This document shows, one piece after another, positions 1 to 12,700 of a stretch of 64,000 bases of DNA (position 1 is the first letter of the stretch; each line of letters opens with the position of its first letter). The notes under the pieces were generated by a model. The model was not told the origin of the DNA. It did no database searches and saw only the letters and a program-made list of their open reading frames with translations. The position numbers and the translations under genes are program-made. This stretch comes from Piper betle (Eukaryota; Streptophyta; Magnoliopsida; Piperales; Piperaceae), in NCBI GenBank assembly GCA_033002965.1, contig JAURVB010012972.1, positions 56,229-120,228 on the forward strand, read 5' to 3'.

Positions 1-1149
1 CACAACATTGTGGGCCTAGCTGGCCAAGTGTTACCAAAATAAAACTACTAAATGCCGAGTAATAAGTTATAAAATAATGGTTCCCACAGTCTTTAGACCA
101 TTTCCCATAGCCACATTTATAACTCAAAACAAAATAAAAAGAAGTCTCATTTATTACCCATTCTCCTAACCTGACTATCCTATCATACTTTTATTCTACC
201 TTATTTGAGCTGAAATCAAACAATCTTGATTGGCCTACATACCCATGTCGGGATCAAGCTCGATGTAGTTCTATTGGCTAATGGGTTAGTCCACCATGCC
301 ACTATAAAATATTGGGCCGATGGGTCAGTCCATCGTGCCCCCTTATTGGCCGATTGGTTCATTCCATCATACCCTCTATTATGTTGTAGTTCTATTGGCT
401 GATGGGTTAGTCCACCATGCCACTATAAAATATTGGGCTGATGGGTCAGTCCATCGTGCCCCCTTATTGGTCGATATTTATTTATGGACTGTCTGTTCCA
501 TTCTGACATGTCCATTATTAGATTTTGAACAGTGCGACTAAAAAAATATGGTTTCTTGAAACTAGTCAAACGTGAATTTCATATCTTTCATCTAATTTGC
601 AACCCTACAATATCTCAACACCCAAAGACCTATTGCAATTTATACCAAAAAATTCCAGCAACTTAGCAAAGTATTTCTAATGAATTTATGCATTGCAACC
701 ACGCATGTAAGAGTTCTAATGGAAAAGAAAATAAGAAGAAGTATGAAATACTTACACCACAATGGAAAGGCACTGAAGAGGAGGCAAGAAGGAGTGGACT
801 GCCTTTCCTCCCTAACCCCCTCCTCCTATATATATATGCTTCAACGAGTTCCTCAATTAAATTCTCACATCTATTCATGTATAGGTATTCCCTAGGTTCA
901 ACGAGTCCCTTTATTAAATTCTCTTACCCCATCATCCGTTCATGAATCAGTATTCTCTAGGTTGGGTTCGTCTTCCCTAATGCCAGAGTTTGGCCTTACG
1001 TCTTCTCTAAGGTTAGGGTTTGGCTTTACGTTGAACCGTGACCGGTCTATTTAATAACCAACCATATCCATTCATCGAAAATAATATTTCATAATACTTA
1101 GGTTCAAGTCTTGAAATAAAAATTTTCACATATTTTCACGGTTCTTACA
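1..1149 (-). repeat. 3' LTR of the left-edge element (outer 21 bp lie outside the window)
   Basis: It starts on the minus strand with TGTAAGAACC directly after the purine tract TTGGGGAGAT. By comparison with the 5' LTR it should end in GTTACA 21 bp beyond the left edge, giving a full length near 1170 bp. A TATA-like TATATATATAGG reads on the minus strand at about 825-838. Confidence 0.75.
263..475. repeat. Tandem duplication inside the LTR, period about 122 bp
   Basis: A segment of about 90 bp beginning TGTAGTTCTATTGGCT occurs at 263 and again at 385 with only a few differences. The 5' LTR fragment ends inside the first unit, so it is not known whether both LTRs share it. Confidence 0.8.
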
Positions 1150-1215
1150 ATCTCCCCAACTTAGAAATATTTCGTCCCCGAAATATTATAACATCAACAG
1201 GATGATCATGATTAA

Positions 1216-1416
1216 CTATATCTTCGGAACCTCAGGTTGCTCTTGTTGTTGCTTCGGAGGGTAACGACAATCCTTATGTATGTGTCCCGTCCTTCCACAA
1301 TTGTAGCACCGACGGGGCTCACTGCATAACCCTGAATGCATCTTGTTACAATTTTTACATAGTCGACACGAAATCTCCTGAAACTTCCTTTTGCGGTTCC
1401 CATCGACATTCCGTTA
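1216..1416 (-). pseudogene. gag remnant with two zinc knuckles
   Basis: The minus-strand frame ending at the TAG at 1218-1216 holds a first Cys cluster (CRLCKNCNKMHSGLC) and then a classical CCHC knuckle (CYNCGRTGHIHKDC, 1308-1267). This pairing is typical of the nucleocapsid end of Ty3/gypsy gag proteins. The frame is closed upstream by a stop near 1417, so only the last 60-odd residues of gag remain. The end of the frame lies close to the purine tract and 3' LTR, so all of pol has been lost. Confidence 0.75.
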
Positions 1417-1561
1417 TGTTCAATTTTTATTTTTTCAATGATTACTTAGGTTTGTTAGTGAGTCCACTAATTCACTAATGACATACCCCATTGGAGAAAG
1501 ATAAATATTGGACTCTTCAAAAAGGTACTTGAGTCATAAGATGTGAGCTTTTGGGAAACCT

Positions 1562-1573
1562 GCTCTGATACCA
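1562..1573 (-). other. Primer binding site (initiator tRNA-Met)
   Basis: The minus strand reads TGGTATCAGAGC, the usual plant LTR-retrotransposon primer site complementary to the 3' end of initiator tRNA-Met. It lies two bases inside the 5' LTR boundary at 1576. Confidence 0.85.
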
Positions 1574-1575
1574 CC

Positions 1576-1873
1576 TGTAACGACCCGACCATTTTTCACA
1601 ACATTGTGGGCCTAGCTGGCTAGGTGTTACCAAAATAAAACTACTAAATGCCGAGTAATAAGTTATAAAATAATGGTTCCCACAGTCTTAGACCATTTCC
1701 CATAGCCACATTTATAACTCAAAACAAAATAAAAAGAAGTCTCATTTATTACCCATTCTCCTAACCTGACTATCCTATCATACTTTTATTCTACCTAATT
1801 TGAGCTGAAATCAAACAATCTTGATTGGCCTACATACCCATGTCCGGATCAAGCTCGATGTAGTTCTATTGGC
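1576..1873 (-). repeat. Partial 5' LTR of the left-edge element
   Basis: Nearly identical to window bases 1-272 plus the 21 terminal bases missing there. Homology stops sharply after TGTAGTTCTATTGGC at 1873. Confidence 0.8.
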
Positions 1874-2085
1874 GACTCTGTTTTACGTCTTTCTATTGTA
1901 TGTTTATCTTATCATTTGCAGGACGGGTTAAGTGGCGTTTTATTGGATCCCACTTAACTCGGGCCATCTAGCCGACCAAATTTCCGGATTAATAACCCTT
2001 CAAGGATGAGATCCCTCGAGGATGATTTTGAAAACAAGATCCACCACAAGTTGCCTTCGGGCCTATTATATAAATCCCTACTCAG

Positions 2086-2088
<3 letters not shown>

Positions 2089-2131
<43 letters not shown>
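2089..2131. repeat. (TA)n microsatellite
   Basis: An uninterrupted run of about 21 TA repeats just downstream of the TATA-like element of copy A1. The equivalent place in copy A2 (about 11820-11831) holds only four or five repeats. Confidence 0.95.
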
Positions 2132-2136
<5 letters not shown>

Positions 2137-2940
2137 TTTCCCGTTTTCAGTGAGACGAGAGATGGAGAAACCGACTGCACGTACCATGAGCGGATGCCGT
2201 GATAGTCAAAGCGGGCTCTGGATTAGTGCTAGCAGACTGTTCCATTCCCGAGGGATCCTGACAACTCCGCGTTTGAGTTCCTCACACCCGGAGAACGTGG
2301 AGGTTTACGGGTACTGTTAGTACAGCGCATGTCCGGACTTGTGGTTCAAAGGGTATTAAAGGTAGGCCAGGAGAAATATAGAGGTAAAGAGAGAGCTTAG
2401 GATAAAATTTTACGTGAAGTACTGAAAAAGAAGTGCCGAGAGCGGCACAGTACCAGCAGCAGATCTATAAGTTTGGGATGCTACCGGGTTTGCAGCCCAG
2501 TGGCTCCTCAGTAGTGCCCTTCAGAGTGTTCACGTGGAGTATATGATGTTTTCTTTCATATGAGAGTTTGCTCTCATAGCCAGCTTGTTATAGTTATTTT
2601 ATTTTTTGGACCAGTAACACTTGTTACTGACATGTTTTTATACTATATGTAGGTAACAATTACGAGTTGGAGGAGCCATCTTGGACGGAGGAGCATTGTT
2701 GTCGCTTACACACATGTCAGTCAATTGAGTGTTTATATTGTGTTTATGATATTATCATATGGTGTGATTAAATGCTTGAGACATGATGATGTGATGTGAT
2801 TAATTGTTAAGACACGATGACAGAATGTGAAACATGAATAGATTGCGTAGCAGGAGCGTGATGGGTTGAGACCCAAACTTTAGAGCAAGTAAATAGTATA
2901 TCAGATTGTGTGAATGAAGTTGCGTGATATATAGATACAT

Positions 2941-2942
<2 letters not shown>

Positions 2943-2974
<32 letters not shown>
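2943..2974. repeat. (TA)n microsatellite
   Basis: About 15 TA repeats within copy A1, absent from the matching part of A2. Confidence 0.9.
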
Positions 2975-2977
<3 letters not shown>

Positions 2978-3275
2978 TATATATAGTATTTTGATAGGGT
3001 GACCCTAATTGCACTTTTAGGGGAAATTCTATCCATTTTATTTTAGAATTTTCATCGATTTTGATTGTAATTGTAATGGTGTGTACTTTGTTTTGCATGC
3101 CATTCATGTAGTACCATGTTAGGAATTGTGCATTCATCCATGCATTGAGAGTTGTATCTTCATCTTAAGACGCCGAGATTGGATCCGCATGAGTTAGGTT
3201 CGGGTTAGCTGACTTAACCGGGGCCTGTAACATGTCAGTTCGGTTCACGAGCGTGAATCGAATTTAGGGTGTTGC

Positions 3276-6060
3276 ATATAACACATAACAAAGGAATGCA
3301 CATACCAAAACATTCAGAGAAGCACATATAACATATACCAAAATGATGCACAAGTAACATACTCATATACAAAAATACACATCACATACACAGAAGTTCC
3401 TCCTACTCGGTTGAGGAAGATATGTTTATATAGACATGAAAACAAAGTTGAAAGGTCATAAGTCATAAATATATCCTCAAAATATGAGAAGTTAAGTCAT
3501 AAGTACATACTTACTCGAAATACGAAATATCAATCCATAAAACTTATGGAAATGAATCTATAAATATTATTAAATTACCTTAATTTAATAATATTTAACA
3601 CTTACCTTGAGATAAAATATCCGAGTTATTTTTCGATGTTACATCATATTTCAAAAGATAAAAATTTTGCCATTTTATTATTCGAGTTTTATTTTCTAGG
3701 GTTATTAAACATGAGAATTGATAATAATTTATGAAAAAAATTAGTTTTAAATCTCAGATTAGATAAGTACTTATTATCGATGACAATAATTACAAAAAAG
3801 AATTAGCTCAATTGAGTACCACCTTTCTTCAAATTAATAATGATGTTAATAGTTAATTAAAATAAATCCTAAAACTAGCTTTTGTATAGTATCATCACTA
3901 TCTAAATCTTCAATATATAAGAGACATTTCAACATTTTATTGTTTCAAAATATTTCTTCTTATTAAGCCGGCGGGTGTATACAAGATTATGCATGAGTTA
4001 ATCTGCACCTTAAACATCTTAAACATGTAATTATCTTGAATGAAATAGTACTTGTCTAGTAGTCCATTACAACATGACAAATTAAAATATTTTGTATTTT
4101 TATTCTTTTCTAGTGGTTAATATGATCAGCCTACTTAATATTTTCTAGTGAAATATTTTGTATTTTGTATTTTCTAGCCAACTTAATATGATCAGCCTAA
4201 ATCATCCCTCCAATAGTGGTTAGTTTAAGTTGAAGATCACTGGGCACATCTCCACTAAGTTAGAATTAAATTAAAGGTTAATATAATCTACTCATTTTAA
4301 AAAATTTTATCCTCAAAATTTCTATACTTAGCATGTGACTAATGGCGTAGCCCACATCTCTACTCTTACACACTATCCAATATTGATGGCTTAGCCCATG
4401 TCTTTAATCTAACACACTATCCCATACTAACCCGAGTTAGCTTTAGGACCATCTATAGCAATGTACCCATTGTGAAGTAACATATCAAATACAGTTCAAT
4501 GTTGGCTTTGATATCAATTATAATGAAACAACTCAATACAAATTAATATGTGTAAGTCATCTTACTGTGATTAACCAAATTAAACATCAATAAACATATC
4601 TCTATTAATATATCGGATATTACCCAATAAAATATTAAATATGAGGCTAAATTGAGGGCTATTATAATAGCTCCCTTCTTATCGAGTAGGGCTTCCTTTT
4701 TATTATTTATGTAAATATAATAGGGAGGCAATGTATAAGGTAGATTTTTTTTTCGATTCCAATGTATATGGTAGAATTGGTGGAACAAAATTGAAGCATT
4801 TTGTTTAACTTACTGGTTGAAGAAGACACAATTGTTACAACATATATGTAACAAAGCTAAACAATAACATCTTTCACACGTGCTTTAACATGGTCTAGTA
4901 TTCTTTTTGGCATATCACTGCTGATCATATTGACCTAAATTAAAGAAGGCAATTAAATCATAGGAAGATGAAGTAACAATCCACCCAACAACTTCCAACA
5001 TCAGCATTCCTGATTTGTGATGTGCAATTCCGGCCAGAAATTCAAGTGTGTGAACAAGTTTTCCAAGTCGACTCTAAGGAAGTTATTGATTTAGTTATTA
5101 CCAAAACAAAACCAAGGGTTTGGTTTTAGAAATTGCCCTTTCTTCACATTTGGGTCAATGTCCATTTCAATTATAAATTAGGGCAGCCTAAAAAAATTGC
5201 TCTTTAGTTATCTATTCTTCTGCTATATTTTAGATGGTGCACGATGATCGGCTATAAGGTCTTACAACCATATTGATAATTAGATCTTTTTATTTTTTTG
5301 TGGGTCATCAGTAGCCGAATTTGCCCGACCCGAGTTTTAGTTTTGATAAAGATAAATTCTACTTTAAGGAGCTAATTTCGTTTACTAAATACTGTAAAAT
5401 TTAAAGTCAATTTTATTCGAGTCTATTTTATATAAAATTGATTTTGTTTTAAATTATTTTTTATTAGAATTGATTCATCGATTGAACAATTTATTAAGTA
5501 GGAGGATTAGATGTTTTTTTATCTCTTGTTGTGCTTTCGACTTTTATTGTACGTGGTCAATTCTGGTCGACATATATGGTTAATGAAAAATTAAAAATGA
5601 AAAAAAAGATAATTAAAGCTTATTAATAACCCGAACGTGAAATAAATATACATGCAAAGCTGATAAACACGGCATCAACGTATAATTAATAAAGACTATG
5701 TTTATTGTAAGATAAAATACGAAGTTGATAAAAATTAAAAATGATAAAAGAAAAGTAAAACTTACAAAGACTTGTTAAATATAGAAAATTAATAAATATG
5801 ATATTTACGTGTAAGATAGACATGCAAAACATCATGGAAGCTATATTTTTGTATAAGCATAAAAAAATTAATAAAAATTATTCTAATATATAAAATGAAT
5901 TTATATTTATATTTCAATTTTAAATACGTCCTGCGCATTGCCCGATTTGCAGTTAGTTTACCATATTATTTAATCTGACACAAAGGATCAAATTTAGGTG
6001 GAACCTTTTTTAAAAAAAATATAAAATAATAAAAATATTAAAATACGTCTCCGCATTCAT
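3276..6060. other. AT-rich intergenic DNA, no gene seen
   Basis: No reading frame here resembles a protein family. The stretch 5590-5930 is a degenerate array of phrases of the type GATAAACACGGCAT...AATTAATAAA, like the array at 62870-63320; it may be one repeat family. The rest is simple AT-rich sequence. Confidence 0.6.
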
Positions 6061-6076
6061 TGCCAGCGGGGCCTGC

Positions 6077-6112
6077 TGACGTGTTCACAATCATTGGCGC
6101 CATCTATTTAAA
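6077..6112 (+). promoter_or_regulatory. Probable core promoter of the DUF1677 gene
   Basis: A TATA-like TATTTAAA (6105-6112) lies about 210 bp before the start codon, and a TGACGTG motif of the bZIP-binding type is at 6077-6083. The position suits a leader of roughly 185 bases. Confidence 0.5.
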
Positions 6113-6324
6113 ACCCGACCTCCCCACCCCTTCTCTGCCACCGCCGGCGAGGCCCATCCGTTCTCCGACCACTTTTCCGACGAAATTCCGGCCACTCACA
6201 ACTTGCTCTTCCTCCTTTCTTTGAGATTCGTCGGTTCGGACGCTTCCATCGTGTGGGAGAAGGAGCGGTAGCTGGGAGAAACAGAAAGATGGGGGCTTTT
6301 TTTTTTCGGGATTGAAGGCGGAAC

Positions 6325-6741
6325 ATGTCGGCGGAGGCGACGGCGGCGGAGGTCGGGGCGGAGGTGGAGTTCGCGAAGTGCGGGTGCTGCGGGCTGACGG
6401 AGGAGTGCACGCCGGAGTACATCGCCCGGGTCAGCGCCCGGTTCCGGGGGCGGTGGGTGTGCGGGCTGTGCGCGGCTGCGGTGGACGACGAGATCTGCCG
6501 CTCCGACGGCTCGATCGGGTTGGACGAGGCGCTGGCCCGGCACGTGAGATTCTGCGGCGGGTTCCGGGCGGCGCCGCCGCCGGCGGACTCGACGGAGCAC
6601 CTCATCGCCGCGGTGCGGCAGATCCTGCGCCGCAGCCTCGACTCGCCGGCGCGGGCCCTCCGGTCCACCCCCAACAGCCCGAGCCCCCGGGAGGCGGCGC
6701 TCCCCCGGTCGAGGAGCTGCTTGTCGACTTTCGCCGGTTGA
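6325..6741 (+). CDS. DUF1677 family protein (plant-specific, Cys-rich)
   Basis: Single exon of 138 residues. After a short acidic N-terminus comes the family signature: a CGCCGLTEECTPEYI block (about residues 20-34), a GRWVCGLCAAAV block (about 42-53), and a conserved region ending RHVRFCGGF. Paired cysteines suggest metal binding, but the family's biochemical role is not established. The C-terminal third is basic and Ser/Pro-rich with RSRSCLSTFAG at the very end, as in many family members. The ATG is the first one downstream of a clean TATA box. GC content, particularly at third positions, is very high compared with the flanks. Reading frames in other phases through this exon are by-products of that GC bias. 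Confidence 0.9.
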   Translation: MSAEATAAEVGAEVEFAKCGCCGLTEECTPEYIARVSARFRGRWVCGLCAAAVDDEICRSDGSIGLDEALARHVRFCGGFRAAPPPADSTEHLIAAVRQILRRSLDSPARALRSTPNSPSPREAALPRSRSCLSTFAG

Positions 6742-9726
6742 GGTTTCGACGCCGGCGATGGCGAAGAGAAGACGAAGACAGTAAAGTTTCGTATTTTTTT
6801 CCCCTATCGTTATATGATCATTTCCGAATAAAAAGCTATGACTTAGATCTTATATCATATATGTTATCACTTTTGCATCTTTTTTGGGCGATTGGCTCTG
6901 TAAAGACGACGGGGAAATATGATAATTCGATGCTAATGCACAAAAAGAAACAATTTCTGAAGCTGTTCATATATTTTCCGGGCAAACTTTTTTTCTTCAT
7001 TATTGTAGTAAATTGTTAGACAAGGTTGATCACATAGATTTAGATGCATATCATCTTGATTTGTCCTCCATTCAATTGCTTCTGTTTGAATGACCTGCTG
7101 TGTTTCATGGGAGTTCTCGCTTATTAGTTAATTGGATTGTGAATCTGTGATCATATTTGTTGGTCTGGCAAGTTTTCTGAAGGGCTGCCACTTTCAGGAA
7201 GGGGAACTCAATTATTGATGTATTTGTGACTTTGGCATTTTTTAAAATCCCTTCTTTTGGAGAATTGAAGTGGGTACAAGTTCTTTGTTTTGAGTGTGAG
7301 AAGAGGAGAATGAATCAGAACAAGCTACAGGATTTTTTCATTTTGCTGTCATTGAGAGATCTCTTTGTATTGTGTTCATATTTGCGAGTGTGTTCACAAC
7401 TCAAACTCTTAACCCCTTTTCATTTGTTACAACGGAAACGAGTGTACAAACTTTGCTTACATTGAATAGCTAACATCAGAATTTTCTTGGGAACACTTCA
7501 TCGATGAGCAGGCCTTTCTCTGTGCATGTTCAGAAAAGAGTTCTTCCCCTTGTCTTCTTACCTTCAAATGTCTAAAATGGATTAAATTGAAGGAAGAACA
7601 GTAGCTGTAAGACAAGGTCACTTCTTGTTTATATGAAAAGTAGAAAAAAAAAAACAAATCTTGTTGCGAGTGGACACCTCACAAGTATTTTGAGCTAAGT
7701 ACAAGTAGATGGGTCTTCCTGTTTCTCTCAGTTGGGGTTGCCCAACTACCCATGATTAATTTTACAAGCACATCAAATAAGGTTGACCTATATTTTACTT
7801 CCCCATCTGTCTTGCCCAATAAAAAGTTCATTTTAAATGTTAATAATCAGATGCCAATCTTTCTCATAAAGATGTATAACTAGCCATGAATTTTAAAACC
7901 AAGAATTTGGTGTTAGAAATGGAGGTATAATAATTATGGTAATTTTGATTAAGATAAATGTGAATGTAAGTCTAAATTGGAGCTTCATCTACCCTCATTT
8001 AGTATATGGTAAAATAGAGTTCAACAACCCTAAGTGTGAACTTAACCGATGGCTAGTCAATTTCACACATGGTAATTGCCAATGTGAACCCTCCTTGATT
8101 GGTAAGTTAATCGGTGGCTTTTCATTCTTATAAATACTAAGGTGTTGAAGGTTAGTTTCAATCAGTCCATCCAAGTTTTCAAACTCTCCATTGTAGTCTC
8201 AAACTCTCTACTCTTGTGTGAGTAGTTTTTTGTAAGATTTAAGAGCATTTGTTATTCTCTAAGTAAGTATTATCTCTTGAGTGGTAAGATTATTTTGTAT
8301 TTTGTATTATCTCTTGAGTGATGTAGGCGAAGTTATCAAACTATGTAAATTTGTCTTGTGACATCTACTCAATTTATTATCCTTCTTTATTAGTTGTGAT
8401 CACTAATCATACACGTTTGCACAATTTAGATGTCCTCATTGAGGTTGTCTTGTAGCTTGTTATGGTTGCAGTTAGAAGTTCTACAAACATTTCTTAATCA
8501 ACCAGTGTGTCTACCCTAATATTGGTTTAAGACGTGATCAAGAATCTTACCCAAAGAATATGATTGGCCGAGAAGTTGGTTAACTTTAATACTTCATTTA
8601 CATTGTCTTCTATTTCCTTACTTAAAACTCTGAACAATCAACTTAATTTTCAATAAAGGCGCGATCAGTCAACGAGCATAAAATTAGCTGTGCTGGGGTT
8701 TGAGATGCTTTGCTTAATTGCTGGGATTATCTCAGTGCTCAAGGAATCATTTATGCCCCAAAGTTGGGTTTCTTCTCCACAAGGCATCTCAATTATTCAT
8801 CTAGTCTTGCAAGAATATTTTAAGGCCCAAATCTACTTCACCTCTACCTACCCAATTATTGAACATTTGTATTCAACTGTTCATACACAACCAAGTGGGA
8901 AAATTGCTAATAAAATATTTTGGTTTCCAATCTGAATTAGATCAAGAAAAGAATGAATGATTGAACATGATTTGGTGTAGTTGTGAGATGAGGAAGGGTT
9001 CCATTAGGAATCTCATTGGAGTTATCACCTACACAATCTCCTCCATTTCCCCACTTTGGAATTTTTTAAGCAAGAAAAAGTGAGTTTTTTTAAAAAAAAA
9101 ATTGAGGCATGTGGATGATGTGCTTCTCGAACTTAAACAATGATGTAAATGGCTACCTTGAACTTAATTAGGTACGGCTAATGAGCCAAGTCAAATCCTC
9201 TTGTAATATTCGAATCAGCCATTCTACTCGGTAGCGACTTGTCGTCACTCGAGCGTTGTCTTGCCCGATGCACGATGCACGCCACCCTTAGTTGCTTACT
9301 CACTACTTGTATGAGGTGTTTTTGCTTTCTAGCCGCTTGCAGTGGCCTTTTCATTTGTCCCTTCCCAGTAGCGCTTAAATATGTTGTATGCATATTTACT
9401 TTTTAGGTTTTCAGACAGCTTACTACTGTGCTGATTTTGTGTTCAATTGCAAAGCTTTGTAGAGTTTATAATAATAAATTGCAGAACAATCTTTCCTTTT
9501 GAACAATCTCATGTGTGCACTTTGAGCCTTGTCGTGAGACGCTCGACTAATTTATGGTTTGAGTACTACAAGTGTCGCACTTGGCGAAGCCGATGAGTGT
9601 GTGGCAAGTGCTCAAACTCGAGCCAACCAGGCCTCGGTTATAATAAAGAAGGGGAAGAAAATAAGAAAGGGTTTGGGTTTACACTCGAGACATGGTGTTC
9701 GACTCCACCCATTGAGCTTGGGCCTG
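6742..9726. other. 3' flank of the DUF1677 gene and intergenic DNA
   Basis: The first few hundred bases are probably 3' UTR. No other gene is convincing. Between about 7911 and 8490 the sequence has LTR-like traits (starts TGTTAGAAATGG, TATA-like CTTATAAATACT at about 8129, possible end TTCTACA) but I found no matching target duplication, so it is not called as an element. Confidence 0.5.
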
Positions 9727-9734
9727 GCTCTCCC

Positions 9735-12700
9735 TAGGGGTGGGTGCGGACGTCCGAATTGGTCCGTTCATCCAAAGTTCGAAGCATGTCCGATCGAATT
9801 TAACCGACCGAATTTAACCGACCAAATTCGACTGAATTAAAACAAACTAAATATAGACATTTCTTTGTCTAACCGAATGTCCGATATTTTGCATCAATAA
9901 TATAATATTTTCAACATTTGTAAGGCTAATATTAGAGCTTATAAAAATTTTAAAATATAATATACAGTAAATTAATTAAGTGCATACATAAAATTGATAT
10001 TTAATATCTTAAATAATAAAAAATGACATACATAGGATAAAAGTCACTTTTATTATAAGCCAAAAATACTTGAGAGTTAAGGCCCAACAATCTCCTGTGT
10101 GAAATGACATAAAAAGATGACAAGTAAAGCCAATGATGCAACATTCAAAATTTCAATTATATTGTCAATAGTATATGATGTTTATTCTGCAAGAAAGCAT
10201 CATGCAGATGTGAGTGAACAGTTAATCAGGTGCGCTGGTTTCATTCGTTAATAAGCACCAACGTCTCTGTGTAACGAAACATTTTGAAGAAAAAGCAGAT
10301 TCGAAAATTACAACTTTACACAAGCTAAAGTTTGGTATAGAAAAGAGCTGGGCAGATCTTATAAATTAAACTCAACAACAGTTTCACCATCCTTCAAGTA
10401 TAAATTTTTTTACATTATCATCCAAGTATAAATAATCTAACCTTATAAAATAATAAGAATTAATCCTAGATATAAAATAAATTAAACTTAGAATAAATCA
10501 GATATACACACGGCGGCAATAGGCTACAGTTTGGCGGAGGCAGGCAGTGTCGACGGCGGCGGAGGCGGGGCAGACGAGGCAGACAGCGGCGAATGTTTAC
10601 ACAGCGGGCAGAGGTTGGCGGTCCGGCGGAGGCAAGCGGCGGCGGAGTCTGGAGCGACGGAGTCGGGAGCGGTGGATACAGGGCAGCCGAGGCAGTGTAA
10701 CACCCCAAATCCGGTTCACACTCGTGAACCAAACCGGCATGTTACAGGCCCCGATTAGGTCGGCTACCCCGAACCTAACTCGTGCGGATCCGATCTCGGC
10801 GTCTTAAGATGAAGATACAACTCGTAATGCATGGATGAATACACAAACCTAACATGGTACTACATGAATGACATGCAAGTCAGAGTACACACCAAACAAT
10901 CCCGATAAAAATTAATAAAAGTTTTGAAATATAACGGACAGAATTTCCCCTAAAAATGTAATTAGGGGCCACCCTGTCAAATATACATATAAAAATATAT
11001 GTAACCAACTATCAAATAATTTCATCCACACAGAATCTAATCTACTATACACTCATGCTGAAGCTTGGGTTTCAACCCATCATACTTTTGCTGCGCTACT
11101 CTGATCATTTCATTTCATCTCATTGTCATGCCTCAAACATTTACTCATAGCATGTTTATAAAATAATATCATAAAAAAAACATAAAACATTCAATCACCC
11201 AATGTGTGTGTGCAGAAGACCTTATTGCTCCTCCGTCCTGGCCGGCCCATCCATCTCGTGCTTATCACCTACATATATATAAGAAAAACGTCAGTAACAA
11301 GCGTTACTGGTCCGAAAAGAAAATAACTATAGCAAACTGACTATGAGAGCAAACTCTCATATGAAAGAAAACCATATACTTCCTCAAGAACACTCTGAAG
11401 GGCACTACTGAGGAGCCACTGGGCTGCAGACCCGGTAGCATCCCGAACTTACTGCTCTGCTGCTGGTACTGTGCTACTCTCAGCACTTCTTTTTCAGTAC
11501 TTCTCATGAAACTTTATCCTAAGCCCTCTCCGAACCTCCATATCTCTCCTGGCCTTGAGCACGAAGGCCGAGTACTCTCAGGCAGTCGCCTTTAGTACCC
11601 TTTGAACCACAAGTCCGGACATGCGCTGTACTAAACAGTACCCGTAAACCTCCACGTTCTCCGGGTGTGAGGAACTCAAACGCGGAGTTGTCAGGATCCC
11701 TCGGGAATGGAACAGTCCGCTGGCACTAATCCAGAGCCCGCTTTGACTGTCACGGCATCCTCTGCATGGTACGTGCAGTCGGTTTCTCCATCTCTCGTCT
11801 CACTGAAAACTCGATAAAACTATATATATAGGCCTGGGAAGGGATTCATATAATAGGCCCGAAGGCAACTTGTGGTGGATCTTGTTTTCGAAATCATCCT
11901 CGAGGGATCTCATCCTCGAGGGGTTATTAATCCGGAAATATTCGATTAAATGGCCCGAGTTAAGTGGGATCCAATAAAACGCCACTTAACCCGCCCTGCA
12001 ATAATAAAATAAACATACAATGGAAGAGCGTAAAACAAGACGAGTCCTAAACGGACCTGGTAGAAGCTCCAAGCGTGTCATCGCACCTAGGCGGCGAGCT
12101 CCTATTCCGTACCTACACATCAAAACTAAATACTAACGCCCGCTAACTAAATGATGCATCAACTCAACACAATTAAACACAAAATAATCAATCATCAAAT
12201 AACCATAAATATGAAAATAACTCTAACTCATCCTATTTAGGACAATTTTATTGTATTTTTCCTAAGTTACATCATACACAATTATCATGCTCAATTTACT
12301 TACTTCATTAAACCACTTAACCTCCATAAACTATCAATCACATCATGTAACTTATCACTTTATTTGTAATTAAGCATTAATCACATCAATAATTAGTCCT
12401 AGCATGCTGTGCTAACAATAATCAATTTTAAATAAATCAATCGGAGGTAATTATACCTCACATCGTCGGCAATCGGCGACGGCTAGGGTTCCGTCGCGCG
12501 TCTCGGAGCTCGAATTCGGCGCTCCTCGGCGTCCGACGTTCGATCGGGCTCCACTGGGTGAGCCCCGCGGAAGATCCGGTGGATTCCGGCAAATCCCAGA
12601 AATTCCGATTTTTCCGGCGGTTTTCCGGCGACTTCCGGTGGTTTTCCGGCGACAATCGCCGGCAGCATCTATTGGTCGGAAAGGGGTCGTGTTGGGTACC

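Larger units (their letters stand above)
1..1873 (-). mobile_element. Non-autonomous Ty3-type LTR element, internal domain about 426 bp, cut at both ends
   Basis: Read on the minus strand the order is partial 5' LTR (1873-1576), primer binding site matching initiator tRNA-Met (1573-1562), a short internal region ending in two gag zinc knuckles, a purine tract (about 1150-1157), then a 3' LTR (1149 to the window edge). Bases 1-272 and 1597-1873 are almost identical direct repeats, which identifies the LTR pair. No protease, reverse transcriptase or integrase is present, so it must have moved using enzymes from elsewhere, or it is an internally deleted copy. The LTR ends are TGTAAGAACC and GGGTCGTTACA, in keeping with plant chromovirus-type elements. 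The 5' LTR stops abruptly at 1873 against unrelated LTR sequence. Confidence 0.8.
1874..3275 (+). mobile_element. Truncated LTR of repeat family A (copy A1)
   Basis: This 1.4-kb segment matches, in inverted orientation, about 10696-12030 of the larger copy A2. It has a TATA-like CTATTATATAAATCC at about 2063-2077 and ends in GGGTGTTGCA, close to the TG...CA end of a chromovirus LTR. Its 5' part is missing: the match begins in the middle of the A2 consensus. It is read as an LTR fragment rather than a gene; no coding potential was seen. Confidence 0.65.

Noticed and set aside
6108..6674. Long minus-strand frame opposite the DUF1677 exon
   Set aside because: It exists because of the high GC content of the real exon; it has no family features and runs through the real gene's promoter side.
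7911..8490. Possible Copia-type solo LTR
   Set aside because: The TGTTAG start, TATA and TTCTACA end look suitable, but no 5-bp target duplication and no second copy were found.
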